Positions 36,060 through 48,530 of a DNA stretch of 64,000 nt are shown in pieces. The DNA is taken from NCBI GenBank assembly GCA_033032175.1, contig CM065309.1, forward strand, positions 12,276,001 to 12,340,000. Reading direction: 5' to 3'. The translations under genes were made by a program, and so were the position numbers. Every line of letters starts with the position of its first letter. Position 1 is the stretch's first letter. The stretch is from Saturnia japonica (taxonomy: Eukaryota > Arthropoda > Insecta > Lepidoptera > Saturniidae). The notes under the pieces are model-generated. The model was not told the origin of the DNA. It ran no database searches and saw only the letters and a program-made list of their open reading frames with translations.

Positions 36060-38140
36060 TGAGGCGCCACGTTACCACCCAAAGGAGAGCGTTGCGTTAA
36101 TCATCAAAAATTTTGAATTTAACTCGTCTACCTGATCGTGTTGTATATGGCTGAGGTTGATATGTAGGTACAGCGACAGGCAGTGGGACAGCAGTCGATT
36201 GTAGAGGAGACGTAGGTACAGCCACAGTCGGTGTGATAGTTCTAGGTTGCAGGTAAGAAGACGTTGGCGACAACTGAGGTATCCTCGGTGGTGTAGAAAC
36301 AGAACTTGAATCTGATTCCTCAATGAAAGCCGGTTTCACGCGGTCTACGCTTACAACCACATGTTTCCCTTTGTAATCAATAGTTAGGGTCTTTCCATCA
36401 CTTGCCCTCTGAATGACCTGGTATGGACCAGAATAGGGAGGCTGCAAAGGACGCCGGACTGCGTCATCCCGCAAGAACACATGAGAACACGTATTTAAAT
36501 CTTTGAAAATAAAAGAATTTGTCTTCGTATGACGCGATGCTGGTACTGGTCGAATTTTCGACATATGTTGACGTAGTTTCACAACATAATCAAACACTTC
36601 TCCAGAAGTACCCACTCCAGTAAAATCAGCTAACAACTCACCAGGAAGCCGAAGAGTTTCTCCATAAAGCATTTCTGCACAAATAGCTTTAATATCTTCT
36701 TTAAAGCTGAACGCATTCCCAAAAGTACAAATGGAAGAGATTTTGTCCAAGAACTCCCATGACACATTAATGATGCTTTAAGTACAATCATTCCGTTCGC
36801 TACTAGGTGGTAAGCTGTAGTTCTATTTCTTTTAGTGGCGAAACTGCACATAAGTCTTCGAAAAAGGTCGGATTGAAATTGTGTACCGCGGTCGGTTGTA
36901 ATAATAGAGAGAACACCAAATCGTGGTATCCATTCTCTCGTGAAAGTATCCGCTACTTCCTCGGCGGTTGTGGTGCGCATCGGCCAAACTTCTGGCCATC
37001 TGGTGACTCTATCAATGGCTGTGAGACAATAGCGGTAGTCGTCACAGGTAAGGGTCCTATTATATCTATATGGACGTGAAGAAAACGACCAGATGGTGTG
37101 TCAAAAGTTCCAAGTGGAGCATAATTGTGTCTTGAAACTTTACTCTTCTGACAAGCCTCACACGTACGAGACCACTGACGGAAATCTTTATTTATTGAAG
37201 GCCAAACGTACCGTTCCGCAACTATACGTAAAGTAGCCTTCGGACCAGGATGGCTAAGACTGTGTAACTTATTAAAAATAACACGACGTAACTTAGGAGG
37301 GACATATGGACATGGTTTGTCAGTAGTAGTATCACATATTAAGGAAATACTAGTGCCAGGAACTGCAATCGTGATTAGCTTCAAACTAGACGAGCCAGAT
37401 CTTATAAGTTCTGCTAGCTGTTCGTCAGCTTCCTGCAACTTGGCAAGGGTTTCGTACTCTTGCTCAAGAGTAATGACACTGATTCGTGACATAGCGTCAG
37501 CTACGACATTGTCTTCTCCTCTGATATGTTGTATATCAGTAGTAAACTGGCTTATAAAAGACAACTGGTTAAGTTGGGATGGAGGTAGTTTATCTCTCCG
37601 TTGTACAAAAGCACACAACAGTGGCTTATGATCAGTAAAAATCGTACAATGCTGAATCTCCAAAATATGTCGAAAGTGTTGTACACTTTCGTACACCGCT
37701 AAAAGTTCTCTGTAATAGGCCGGCCATTGAGACTGTTTTGGGGTGAGCTTCTTACTGAAGAAAGCAAGCGGGACCCATTCTCCCTTACTTCGCTGCTGCA
37801 AACAAGAACCAAAGTGAACGCTAGAGGCGTCGGTAAAAAGGCCTAGTTTCGCACCGTATATTGGGTGTTGAAGAAGCGTGGCATCACTAAGGCTCCTCTT
37901 GCAGGCTTCAAATTGTTCCAGCAGCTTAAGTGTCCAGGGGTATGGTTTAGCACCCTTGCTGTGCGTGGAAACAAGAACTTCAATCAATGGCGCTTGAAAC
38001 TGTGCATCTTTGGGAATGAAACGACGATAAAAATTTATCATTCCCAAAAACTTTCTCATCCCTTGCACGGTTTAAGTTGGAGGGAAATCTAGGAGATTTT
38101 GGACACGATCCTTAGGAGGACTTGTACCTTCAGCATTGAA
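36060..38140 (-). mobile_element. Ty3/gypsy retrotransposon, 3' half
   Basis: The minus strand carries the end of reverse transcriptase, RNase H and integrase of a gypsy element. The polyprotein stop (36,097) is followed by a purine-rich ctcctttgggtgg and then taacgtggcgcc, a plausible polypurine tract and LTR start. gag, protease and most of RT are missing; homology begins inside RT near 38,140. No envelope-like frame is present. Confidence 0.8.
36097..38131 (-). pseudogene. Gypsy pol: RT end, RNase H, integrase; broken
   Basis: Begins in RT with AEGTSPPKDRVQ; a TAA follows near 38,070, then FLGMINFYRRFIP. RNase H follows with LFTDASSVHFG, YYRELLAVYESV and TIFTDHKPL. Integrase shows an HHCC finger ending CEACQKSK, the first Asp in HVHIDIIGPLP and the second in ITTDRGTQFQSDLF. 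At the expected third catalytic site the sequence reads ANGMIVLKASL; compared with the family pattern, an in-frame deletion of about five residues has removed the catalytic Glu. The C-terminal GPY/F module is present as PPYSGPYQVIQR, followed by a Ser/Pro/Thr-rich tail. Two frameshifts (near 36,970 and 36,720) split the frame. The enzyme cannot be functional. Confidence 0.85.
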
Positions 38141-38559
38141 GGGACTTTTCGAACTTTTCTATAGGTTTTTTAAAGAACTACAATTCCTTGGAACATTGTT
38201 TGATGTATGTCATAAGGTTTAGCCAACGTAAGCATCTAAGCACCCGAAAATAATTTTTTGACGAATTCATTACAAGTCATTGAATTTTCTCTACTATACA
38301 AAATTTTATTAGACTGTTTTGTTTATATAAACTTTCTGTAAAAAAAATCTAATTTATAGTGGAAACGGTATTAAAGTCTGTTGCGTAGTTTAAAATATCT
38401 AAGCGTACAGAGGGACAGACGGCGGGAAGCGACTTTATAATATGTATTGATTGATATTAATTTCGCAGATTTTAGGGCACGACATTTAGGCTTTCAATAT
38501 AATACTGTCAGTGTAGTAGTAGATTACATAGCTCTTTAGAACTGTGGTATCGTTTTACG
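38141..38559. other. Spacer between gypsy fragment and CpG island
   Basis: AT-rich, no coding signal or repeat recognised. Confidence 0.35.
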
Positions 38560-38948
38560 ACTCACGGGTAAGCCTACGGAGCGTGCGAAATGAGGGTGTC
38601 GGGGCAGAGCTCTGAAGCGGGCGGCACAGTGGCGGAGTCAGGGTGACGTCATCGTCCGGGCGCGGACGCTTAACGACGCATGCGTCCTTCAATATCCCTT
38701 ACGTTCTGTATGATACCCCGCTTGCAACTCACACCCCTTCACGACACTACTCGGGCGGCGCGCGTCGCATCCACTCGCTCGACCGCCCGCCCAACTTTGA
38801 CTCAAATGTGCCGATGCGACAGAATAAACTTTACGTTAATAAACAGTGCGTGTACCTATACTATGAACTTGGACTGAATACGATATTCAGTGAGATTTAG
38901 ACTTTTTCGGTTTTAGTTTTTATCGGATATTAATAAAATCAGGTAAGG
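38560..38948 (+). promoter_or_regulatory. Candidate host promoter and 5' exon (CpG-rich, CRE)
   Basis: A GC- and CpG-rich stretch (gggcggcgcgcgtcgcatcc, cgctcgaccgcccgccc) stands out in AT-rich DNA. It holds a perfect cAMP-response element, TGACGTCA, at 38,644-38,651; an arthropod-type initiator TCAGT at 38,887-38,891; and a strong splice donor, CAG|GTAAGG, with the cut after 38,942. These suggest a promoter and non-coding first exon on the plus strand whose remaining exons lie beyond a long intron. The 85-codon open frame across it shows no domain and is probably fortuitous. No second CpG-rich block of this kind without a transposon explanation was seen. A GC-rich repeat remnant is the main alternative. 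Confidence 0.4.
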
Positions 38949-40261
38949 TAAATGTTCGTGGTAGAGGTAGAATGCTTTTTGATATTAATTTGCTGTATTT
39001 TTATGTAAATCAACAAACACGAAAATCAGGGAATAAACAGGATAGTGCAGAGCGCATGCGATATATTTGATGTAGGTATTATGAAAATAACTTTTGCGCG
39101 GTAATTTGGCTGTTTATGTAAATTTTATTTGTTATTCGTTCCGTCAGAAATGAACAATTTTGCGTTCTGATCCAACTATCTCTTTTATTTCCTACATTCA
39201 AATGATATATTATATTTACTAGATACAACTTAGTAGTAACTATGTAATAAAAGTTTAATTAATATACCTAAGAAAACAGTAAATTTGCAAAACAAATACG
39301 AAACCGAATACATAAAAATCAGTATTTGTAATCAGGAGACTACACAGATTACATATGTAATGGACATTTCGGTTGCGTAACCATTTACGTCGAGATAAGA
39401 TATACAACAAATACGTTTTGAAGCAAAAATATTAAAACATTGGATACCTTTATATAAGTAATGTATTTTTTTATCGTCACTTATAAGTAACATATAAAAT
39501 AATATTAACAGTATTCAAATAAACTGTTATGTGTAATTCATTTATTTATTTACTATCAAGCATCATAAAAGACAATAAGCTTAGACAACAAATAAAATTT
39601 GAATATAAAATTTAATTTATTAAATATTTCACTCCTGAGTTAAACAGCACACGACAGTTTCTTATTGAATAAACTTACATAAATCTTATTGATAATAAGA
39701 GCTATTTGAAAATACAAACATAACCATGTGCTCCAGTAGATATTAAGTTTATTATATTCCACTGAATAACAGTTACTGTCGATTCCGCATTAAAAATGTA
39801 CAGTATTAATATGATTAGTTAGGAATTATGAATTCATCAAAAAATTACGTTAAGAAATTGACAAATACGTAGGACCTTTTACTATATTCAACTTTTTTAG
39901 AATTGGATTACATATAAAGTAATGGAACCCGGTAGAAAGAGAAAAAAACGATACTACTACTCAGGCTATACTATGCAGGCTTAAAATTTTACTAACTGTA
40001 CCTCGTAATAAAACATTTTAACAATAAGTTGTCATAAATTTATTTACGTATTTTAGTTTAATGAAACTGAAATATATAATTTAGAATTTTTTTGATTTTT
40101 TGATTTTCATTCTAATACGTTTATATTAATCCCTTGAGAGTATTTATAGGAGTTGAGTACTTTTTAAAGCTTATTAATATGATTGAGTTCTTAATTAAAA
40201 CATTTTTTTTTAAACGTCCACACTCCTTATTTTGATTTTATTTAATTACATTAATATCAAC

Positions 40262-40265
<4 letters not shown>
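38949..40265. other. AT-rich stretch, nothing recognised
   Basis: If the CpG-rich block is a first exon, this is the start of its intron. No coding or repeat feature seen. Confidence 0.35.

Positions 40266-40297
<32 letters not shown>
40266..40297. repeat. AT dinucleotide microsatellite
   Basis: 32 bases of alternating T and A, uninterrupted. Confidence 0.95.
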
Positions 40298-40298
<1 letters not shown>

Positions 40299-40789
40299 TT
40301 TATAATATTTGTTATTGAGGTATTAAATATATAAGATTACCATTACCATAATGTAGATTAATAGATATAATATATTACTATAAATAGATGTAAATTATTA
40401 TTTTGTTTTATAAAATACAGAAGTGAAGAAAGAAGTCTTACTACTATAAATATATATTTACTCTTATTACATATTAACCTGAATTATTTGGAACAATTGG
40501 CAAAGTAATAGGTACTGTCCTTTATAAATTTCATATTGATAATATTTTGTGTTATATTTTAAGCAAGAATAATTCTACATTTTATTAACTTCATTGATTT
40601 TTAATATCGACAATCTACAAAATTAATATTTTATAATTATGTATTACATTTTTCATTGAAAACTCACTTGCGATTTCTAAACATATTTGTGGGTTTTATA
40701 TTTATGATTTATTACAATAAATGTATTTAACTGTTGCTGAAACATCTTTGTTGTAAGTCACGTTTTAAGTTTATTTCTTTTTTTTCATC
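40298..40789. other. AT-rich stretch, nothing recognised
   Basis: Very AT-rich spacer between microsatellite and LINE fragment. Confidence 0.35.
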
Positions 40790-41100
40790 GTAGCACTGTA
40801 AATTGACAACACAGTAGGTACCTGATGGTAAGCGCAGTGCAATCTTACAACATTGGGTGACCATCGACGGATCTAACCAGTAGATAGGCCCACAACTTCA
40901 TAGTACGGTAGATATATGACGAAAAAAACTTTTTTGTTCGTGCCGTAATCGAGGTTACCGTAAAATCTTGGCTCCGGAGCCCAGCGCGTATGGTTCTGTT
41001 ATGAAAGGGAGAGAAGGGGATTAGGTTGAACAGCTCTTCAGAACACTCGCCATGATACAGAAGGTAGAACACCCTCAGCGTAATATACATAGATAGTCAT
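40790..41100 (-). mobile_element. LINE 3' fragment (CR1/Jockey-like)
   Basis: The minus-strand frame of 81 codons reads YHGECSEELFNLIPFSPFHN, then TIRAGLR..., TARTKKFFSSYIYRTMKLW. The pattern LYHGECSEELF...P.S.FH.R..R...R, then R..F..S...R...LWN, is the C-terminus of a common insect LINE reverse transcriptase. The usual N after LW is altered. The 3' UTR ends near 40,790 with cctgatggtaagcgcagtgc, of the same type as the other LINE tails. Confidence 0.7.
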
Positions 41101-41399
41101 TGTAGTTACTTAAATGTAACGTATTTGACGTTATCAGACATCGTTGTCATTGTTGGTTCTCACTAGGTATCTATTACATTCGGTTTAAATGAGGGATTGT
41201 GCGTACCTCTATAAACCTTTATGTCGTCTCTGTTGGTAATTATGAAGATTACGTTTTAGTATTTGAACATTATACGGCTTCTTGTTAAACTATAAGTATA
41301 ATATGATGACAAGATAATCTTACTATCGATCGTATGATATCAAATTAAACAAAGCTTTTACTAAGGTAACTAAACAGCTGATATATAAATATTTATAAA
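41101..41399. other. AT-rich spacer
   Basis: Nothing recognised. Confidence 0.3.
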
Positions 41400-41510
41400 T
41401 CTGAGGGCACGGCAGTGTTTCGCCAAGTCGAGCGCAACACACGGCTGTGCCCTTTTTCTCGAAGCGACTTACGGCACTTTTGACCCCCCTTGTAACTTCG
41501 TTGTTGTAAC
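41400..41510. repeat. GC-rich hairpin-bearing repeat fragment
   Basis: gggcacggcagtg (from about 41,404) can pair with cacggctgtgccc (ending about 41,452), with two mismatches, around a loop of roughly 20 bases. It is followed by ctcgaagcgacttacggcac. The style is that of a transposable-element tail, but no second copy lies in the window. Confidence 0.35.
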
Positions 41511-43161
41511 TTCAAGCAAGAAGTTTGAATTTTCATAAGTCAAGAGAAAATGATGTAACTGTCAATATTGCCAAAATATACTTCATAATTATACCTTATA
41601 GTTTACGAATTATAGCTAGTCACAGTTTTTTAATTTTGTCACTGACATACTCACCGATCATCAAAATTCTAAGGTACTTCAAAACTTCACATTTTTAATT
41701 TTAATTAGTGTTTAGCCTATAAAGGAAGGAAAAATAAAAAAATCCCGAAATTTCGTTATCTATTAAATGAAAAATAATGATTATAAAATATTACGTTCAA
41801 TTAACACATCGTCCTTGTACTCATGTTTGGTTTACGAGGTTGGAGCGGGCAGCACTAGGCGATGCTGGAGGAAAGGGCGGATGGAGTAGAATGCAGCCAC
41901 CAAAGCAAGTCTGGTGAAAACTGTCACCTACGGTTCTGTGCTCTGTATGCTTTAAGAAAATCAGTAGCTTACGGACAAGATATACACGATAAATATATAA
42001 ACGAGAAAAAAAGGAGAAACTGAAATAACCGACTAGGTTTTACATGAGATCTCACAACTTTTTGCAGTGAAAGAACTGCGATGCAAGTCTTGGCATTTTT
42101 TTATATTATAATATATGTTATGATGGGATATTTATTATAAAACGTCAATCCTCAGCTGGGATTGAAACACGACCCTTTGGCTCAAAAATAGGACTAGGAC
42201 CACTGCGTACTAGGCCTGTTTATAATCAAAGTCTCTGGTTTATTTATGATTAAAGATATTTGAAAAAGTCCTTTTATGTAAAGTAATATAATTTTGATAA
42301 AACGAGAAACATTTTTTTTTAATTTAAACGATAAGATCTATTTTATGAATATCAAGTTTTATTGTCCACATGGAAAGTAATTAATGCAAATGTAAACAGA
42401 AAAACTAAAGTTGTCACTTGCCATGTTGAATGAAATACATATATGCAAAATATTATAATTTATAATACTTACAAATGAAGGTACCTACTAAACGATACAC
42501 GAAATGAATTAATTGTAATGTAACTGGATATATCCAGGTCTACATAGCTTTTGCATCAATTAAAACCAAATACAAACAAAATGAATATTATTAATTCTTA
42601 TTGGTTTGCAATTAATATTAATAATTCTGTTTGTTAGATTTCAGTTATTCTATGAATACAGTAAAGCTTCTGGGGTAATTTCCGAAGTAAGAGTAGAAAT
42701 TCAATTTATTCAATCTTACAGTTCATTATAAATTTAAACAGCAGTAGTACCTATTTATTAATTTACCTTTATCAAATAATTTTGGTTTTAGAAGGAACAA
42801 TGATTACAACATTTTTGAGTTATAAAATGTATATGTGCTGATTATATCGTAATGTTACTGATTTCATATGATTATGTATGTGTTCTTTATTACCATTTAA
42901 AATACCATAATATTTTAAAAATAACTGGTTTATACCCATTTCGTACACGTGAAAATACTTTTCTTGTTCCTTGAGAACTACATGGTACAGAAGTAGAGAT
43001 ATCTGTCAATTATAATCAGAAACAATTTATTAAGTTTTCACCTAAACTTGTATAATACAAAGATCATACAGTGAAGTTAAGCATTATTTTTCTAGAAGCT
43101 TAATATTATTAGATTGAAGGTGCCAGTTAAGAATCGACAAATATAAATTAAATCCGTTATT
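41511..43161. other. AT-rich stretch, nothing recognised
   Basis: About 1.65 kb. A GC-richer patch at 41,840-41,950 could not be assigned. Confidence 0.4.
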
Positions 43162-43321
43162 AAAAGTTTGAACCCTTGATTTTGGGAAAAGCTTGCAAAA
43201 TTGATATATGGGAATCCGTAAACTACGAATGTAATTAATGTAAGTTTGAACCGTTGACTTTAGGGAAAGCTTGCAAAATTGTTATATGGGAATCCGTAAA
43301 CTATGAATGTAATTAATGTAA
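43162..43321. repeat. Two-copy tandem repeat, period 78 bp
   Basis: aagtttgaaccc at 43,164 and aagtttgaaccg at 43,242 start two units sharing gggaaa(a)gcttgcaaaatt, atatgggaatccgtaaacta and gaatgtaattaatgtaa. The units differ at only a handful of positions, so the duplication is fairly recent. Confidence 0.85.
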
Positions 43322-43707
43322 TGACGTTAAAACGCGCTTCATCATCTCTTAATAAGAAAAAACTGAAGTAGGCTTTTTATCCCATTTTAATTTAAATTTC
43401 ATAAACTTAAAAATAACCGGATACTTATACAAATCTTTATTCAAAAAGACGCTGAAATTGAATATAAAATCAAGCGATTAATATCTCAATTGTTAGGTTT
43501 AAAAAAAATTATAATATAAACTTCTAAAGTTTCCTCCATTCCAGGGCGAGTTTGATCGCATTAGTAATTTACTTGACCCTTTCACTTCTACCCTTTCCAA
43601 TATAGGTCCTCAGAGCTTATGTTTTCAGGTAAAACTAGTGTATTGAATATGTATTATTTTGTATTGTAGGTATTATTTATTGCTGAGTGGAAAAATATAA
43701 AATAATT

Positions 43708-44017
43708 GTGTCTAACTGGATCGCGATAACCATACATCAGGTGACATAGTCAGGTCGCTCGCCATAGTAGTATGCTTAGGATAGTCGCGTTTCGGGATCA
43801 ACCGGTGAATATCTAGTCAGCAAGCGGAGTTGTGGTAGTTTCTCTCGTTTGGTTTGTCACGTTTCGACATCAGCCTGTTTGTATACAGCTGCCTGGAGGC
43901 GTGCAGGCCAGCATGATAGCGATGATCATCTATCGATTACAAATCTCTCGTTGTCTTTTGATGAAACTATGCTTGCCATCAGACGCAGTGTCGTCACTTT
44001 TTCGTTACTATAATATA
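43708..44017 (+). repeat. Unnamed dispersed repeat family 3, copy 3
   Basis: Matches the copies at 9,145 and 31,183 (aactggatcgcgataacc, tttggtttgtcacgtttcg, acatcagcctg, gaggcgtgcaggcc, gcttgccatcagacgcagtg, ttactataatataaa). It carries an internal partial duplication: a cgcgtttcgggatcaaccgg segment precedes the standard cacgtttcgacatcagcc. Confidence 0.6.
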
Positions 44018-44630
44018 AAAAAAAGAATAACTTTAACTCCACCTGGAACAACTTGTATATGATTAAAACTTTGGTAGTGGGTAAAGTTATATGTCAATTA
44101 ATCCTTTATACATTTGACTCCTATAATAAAACTTCACGGAAGCGAGAGTTACGGGGCTCGTCAGCCATTTTAAGCTCGGATAAAGCTAATTATGCTTAAA
44201 AGGTGGAAAATTCATTGAATAATTCTAAGGCACGGTAGGGCGCGTACTCTTTGTTTAATTGAGCTATTGTTATATCTTATTATTTTAGCACAACATAGCG
44301 TAGTTACAACCTGTTAAAATTTCTTCCCATTTCAATAATAGAGCCATAATAAAGTTCTCTTACTATACATAATAGGTATATTTACTTACATTGGGTATAC
44401 TTGATTGAAAAAATCACGTAATTATTGAAAATTGTTTTGTTACAAATATATATGAAACTAAATGAATTAAGCCAGGTATATCGCAGATATAATTTTATAT
44501 ATTAATATAATATAAATCTGAACCTTTGAATTATAAAGTGTTTTTTTCTTCATATTTGTTAATACCTAACAGTCATTAATGCATATCGGACATTAAACAT
44601 AAATATTTCTTTTTATCTCAATTATAGATT
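44018..44630. other. Left flank of the copia composite
   Basis: AT-rich, unique-looking sequence. No LTR is present before the copia coding sequence begins at 44,631. Confidence 0.4.
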
Positions 44631-47600
44631 GAGTCACAAGACTCAAAAGCGAAAGCAGAGCTAATTTTAGCGATGAGCCCGAGCGAGTTACGTCATATAA
44701 GAGAGTGTAAGACATCAAACAATGTTTGGTTGAAACTTGAGTCGGTATATGCTTCGAAAGGACCGGCTAGGAAGGCTAGCTTACTGAAGCAGCTCATATT
44801 ATGTGAAATGAGCGAAGGTGATGATATTCACGAACACTTGGCCAAGTTCTTTGACGCTAAATGCAAGTTACACGAGATGGACGTAGAATTTCACAATGAT
44901 TTAGCATCGATAATGCTATTGTTTAGCTTGCCATCAAGTTTTGAGAATTTCAGGTGTGCGATTGAGTCTAGAGATACATTTCCGGACCCGGAGATATTAA
45001 AAATTAAAATTCTTGAAGAAAGCAATGCTAGGAGATCGAGTAGCGATAATACTTTCAATGTTTTGAAGAGAAATAAGAAGAAATTTGGATCAAACTCTGT
45101 ACAGTCTGTCGATAAAATGTCTAAGTTTGTTTACAAATATTTTAAATGTCATAAAAAAGGACACAAAGCTTCGGAATGTAATAAATTAAAACAGAAGGAT
45201 TTGGTAAAATATGTATCAGAAAATAAATTAACAACAGAATAGGTCGATACTAGTTTTGTAACATTTAATTGTATTTCAGGTGATTGTCACTTTGGAAACT
45301 GCGAGAATGGAAACTGGATTATCGATAGCGGTTGTACGAGTCATTTATGTAACGATAAAACCTATTTTGGAAAAACTTTACAGCCTTCTGACGGTAAAGT
45401 GACTCTGGCTACTAAACAGAGTGCTCTAGTACAAGGTAAAGGTACAGTAAGATTGTCTGCATATAATACTAACTTTAAAAGTGTAGTTGAACTACCTAAC
45501 ACGTTATATGTTCCTGATTTGCGAACTAACTTGATTTCAGTTGCAAAAATTACCGATAAGGGGTTTCATGTTACGTTTAGGGATGATAGGGCTCTAGTGA
45601 CTGATACTGATGGTAATGTGAAGTTAATCGCATTTCGAAAAGATAATCTTTATTATGTAAAGGAACAGTGTGCTCAAGCTTCATCGGTTTCTAATGAAAG
45701 CGATATTTTAAAATGGCATGAGCGTTTGGGTCACTTAAATGCAAACGATCTAACAAAACTCTTAACCATTGCAATTTACGTGTCGGAACTAATACGAGTA
45801 CCGTCAATAGGTTGCGTAATTGCGAAATATGCATACGTGGTAAAATGAGTTCTCTTCCTTTTTCTTACTCGAGCGGACCGTGTAATGAAAAACTAAAAAT
45901 AGTTTATTCCGATGTATGTGGTCCTATGAAAAATGCAGCTTTAGGAGGCGCGAAATATTTTGTGACGTTTATCGACGATTCTACGAGATGGTGCGAGGTA
46001 TATTTATTAAGTAAGAAGAGTTCGGTTTTTACTGTGTTTAAAATATACAAGCAATATGTAGAAAATATGACTGGCAAGAAAATAAAATACTTACAAACTG
46101 ATAATGGCGGTGAGTATTGTAATAAAGAATTTGATGACTTCTTGAGTAAAGAAGGAATTTCTAGAAGAAAAACGATTCCTCATACTCCACAGCAAAACGG
46201 TGTAGCTGAGAGGATGAATAGAACACTGGTTGAGATGGCAAGATGCATGTTGTTATCATCTAAACTTTCAGGCAGGTTTTGGGCGGATGCTGTAGTGACG
46301 GCATGTCATGTTAGAAATAGGTGCCCATCTACCGCGATTAATGGCGAAATACCATATGAGAAATTCTTTGATAGACGTGTAAATATAAATTGTTTAAGAC
46401 CTTTTGGAAATAAAATTTTTATTTTAGATAAGGATATAAATAAGGATAAATTTACAGCTCGTTGTGTAGAAGGAATTTTTGTCGGATATCCTAGAGACCA
46501 AAAAGGATATAGAGTATGGTTACCGAATGATCGTAAACTGATTGTTGCAAGAGATGTAAGGTTTTTAGACGTGAACACATCTGAAAACGAGAACAACATA
46601 GACCCACTACAGGTTGTGACTGAATCACAAGAAGGGAGGCCAGTCAAGTATGTGGACTTAGAAATTAAACCATCGACTTCAAAGACTCATATTGAAGGGT
46701 CAGCTCAACATGAGCCTCCTTTGAGTGATAGTATTGTCCTAGAAGAAGTACGAGAAGAAGAAGTTCGAAGAGGTCCAGGCAGACCTAGAATTCAAAGAGG
46801 TCAAGTAGGTAGGCCGAAGAAGGTGTACCGAACTGTCAGTGCAACGAGAAGGGAACGAGAGCAAGACGAAGATGAGTGGAGTGAAGTAGGTGGATATAAT
46901 GCCAGCAATGAAAAAACAGCTGTAAGTTTAGATGAATTTACTGATTGTGAAGATTTCGTGGGCAATGCAATGGAAATTTCGTTAAAAGAGGCGTTATCGA
47001 GTAGTGAAGAAAAGCTTTGGAAAGAAGCGATTACTTCAGAGATAAGAAGTCTCGTTAAAAACCGGACGTGGGAAATTGTCAAGAAGCCCTCAAATCGTGA
47101 TGTAGTAGGATGTCGATTCGTTCTAACTACAAAGATAAATGTGGACAAATCTGGAAAGAAAAAAGCCAGATTGGTTGCCAAAGGATACAGTCAGCGGTAC
47201 GGTATTGATTATCGTGATACTTTTGCGCCAGTGATGAGGCTTGATACTGTCAGATTGTTATCCGCTTTAGCTGTTGAGTTAGATATGGAAATACATCAGA
47301 TAGATATCAACACAGCCTATCTGAATGGATATCTAGACGAAGAGGTATACATGAAAATATCGGAGTTTTTAAAAGAAAGTCTCGTTAAATTGTTACAAAC
47401 GGAAGATTTTTTTAGTCAAGAAACAGGCGCAGCAAATGTTAGCGGACATACGAGCGGGTGGCAATGTTGGCCGTTTACGCAAGTCTTTGTATGGCTTAAA
47501 GCAATCTGGACGCCAGTGGAACATAAGACTTGACGAAAAATTGAAGAATATGAACTTTAAACAGTCTTTAAATGAGCCGTGTTTGTATTTTAAAGAAGTT

Positions 47601-48530
47601 GACGACTGCGGATCAAAACTCTTTGTCTGTGTATATACGGACGATATTTTGATTGCAAGTCAGAAAAAAGATTGTATTCTGGATTTTAAAAAGGAATTAG
47701 GAAAAGAGTTCGAATTGAAAGACTATGGAATTGCAAAGTTTATATTGGGAATAGATATTGATAGAAGTGACAACGTCATAAAGTTGACACAATCTCAATA
47801 CATAAATAAAATAGTACAACGTTTTGGACTCCAAGATTGTAAAGGATACAAATGCCACACCAATGGAGGTTAATTTAAAACTACAGAATATTGATACTGA
47901 TAGTGGTTCTATTTTTCCGTATAGGGAGTTAATAGGATGTTTGATATATTAATCCGTAGGTACCAGGCCAGATATTGCAAATGCAGTGGCAAAAATGGGT
48001 CAGTTTGTCGATAAAGCAGATAAAAATTGTTGGAAAGCGGCAATGAGGATCCTGCGTTACTTAAAAAGGACGCGTGATTATGGTTTTGTTTATAAGAAAA
48101 CTGGTAAGTCTATTAAGGGATATTCTGATAGTGATTGGGGCAATTGTATTATAGATAGACGTAGTTATTCAGGTTATGTTTTTACCTTAGCTGGTGCAGC
48201 AATATCCTGGAAGTCACAAAAACAGAGGTCTGTCGCGACTTCTACTTGTGAGGCAGAATATGTAAGTTTTTCGGTAGCTATGAAAGAGGCTATCTACTTA
48301 AATAGTTTGTTGACTGAAATCGGGTTAGCGACTGTGAGCAGGGTACAATTACATGCGGACAATCAGGGAGCAATAGCGTTACCGAAAGATCCCGTATTCC
48401 ATTCCCGCAGTAAGCACATTAGTATCAAGTATCATTTCTTGGGAGATACGTTAAAAACTAACAAAGGATATTGTGGTGAAATATATTCCAACAGAACCGA
48501 ATGTGTCACACAGTTCTCTTTTGTTGTGTA
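44631..48530 (+). pseudogene. Copia gag-pol of copy 2, truncated and broken
   Basis: Open segments: gag (44,673-45,242), ended by a TAG where copies 1 and 3 have Lys; protease (DSG) and the start of integrase in the same frame to 45,848, where a one-base deletion near 45,766 shifts the frame; integrase core and RT N-half (45,812-47,533) with VYSDVCGPM, LQTDNGGEY and NGVAERMNRT intact; a one-base T insertion in a T run near 47,412; RT with YTDD to 47,873; a further one-base insertion near 47,841; a TAA for Leu near 47,951; and RNase H from 47,986. The zinc knuckle has the same Tyr for Cys as copy 1. RNase H keeps the five residues missing from copy 1. Confidence 0.9.

Noticed and set aside
36072..36323. 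Second gypsy gene (envelope-like) after pol
   Set aside because: The 83-codon frame overlaps the integrase C-terminal tail out of frame. No signal peptide or membrane segment follows pol.
38643..38900. Protein-coding exon of 85 codons in the CpG-rich block
   Set aside because: No domain, and low-complexity composition explained by the GC-rich DNA. A non-coding first exon fits better.
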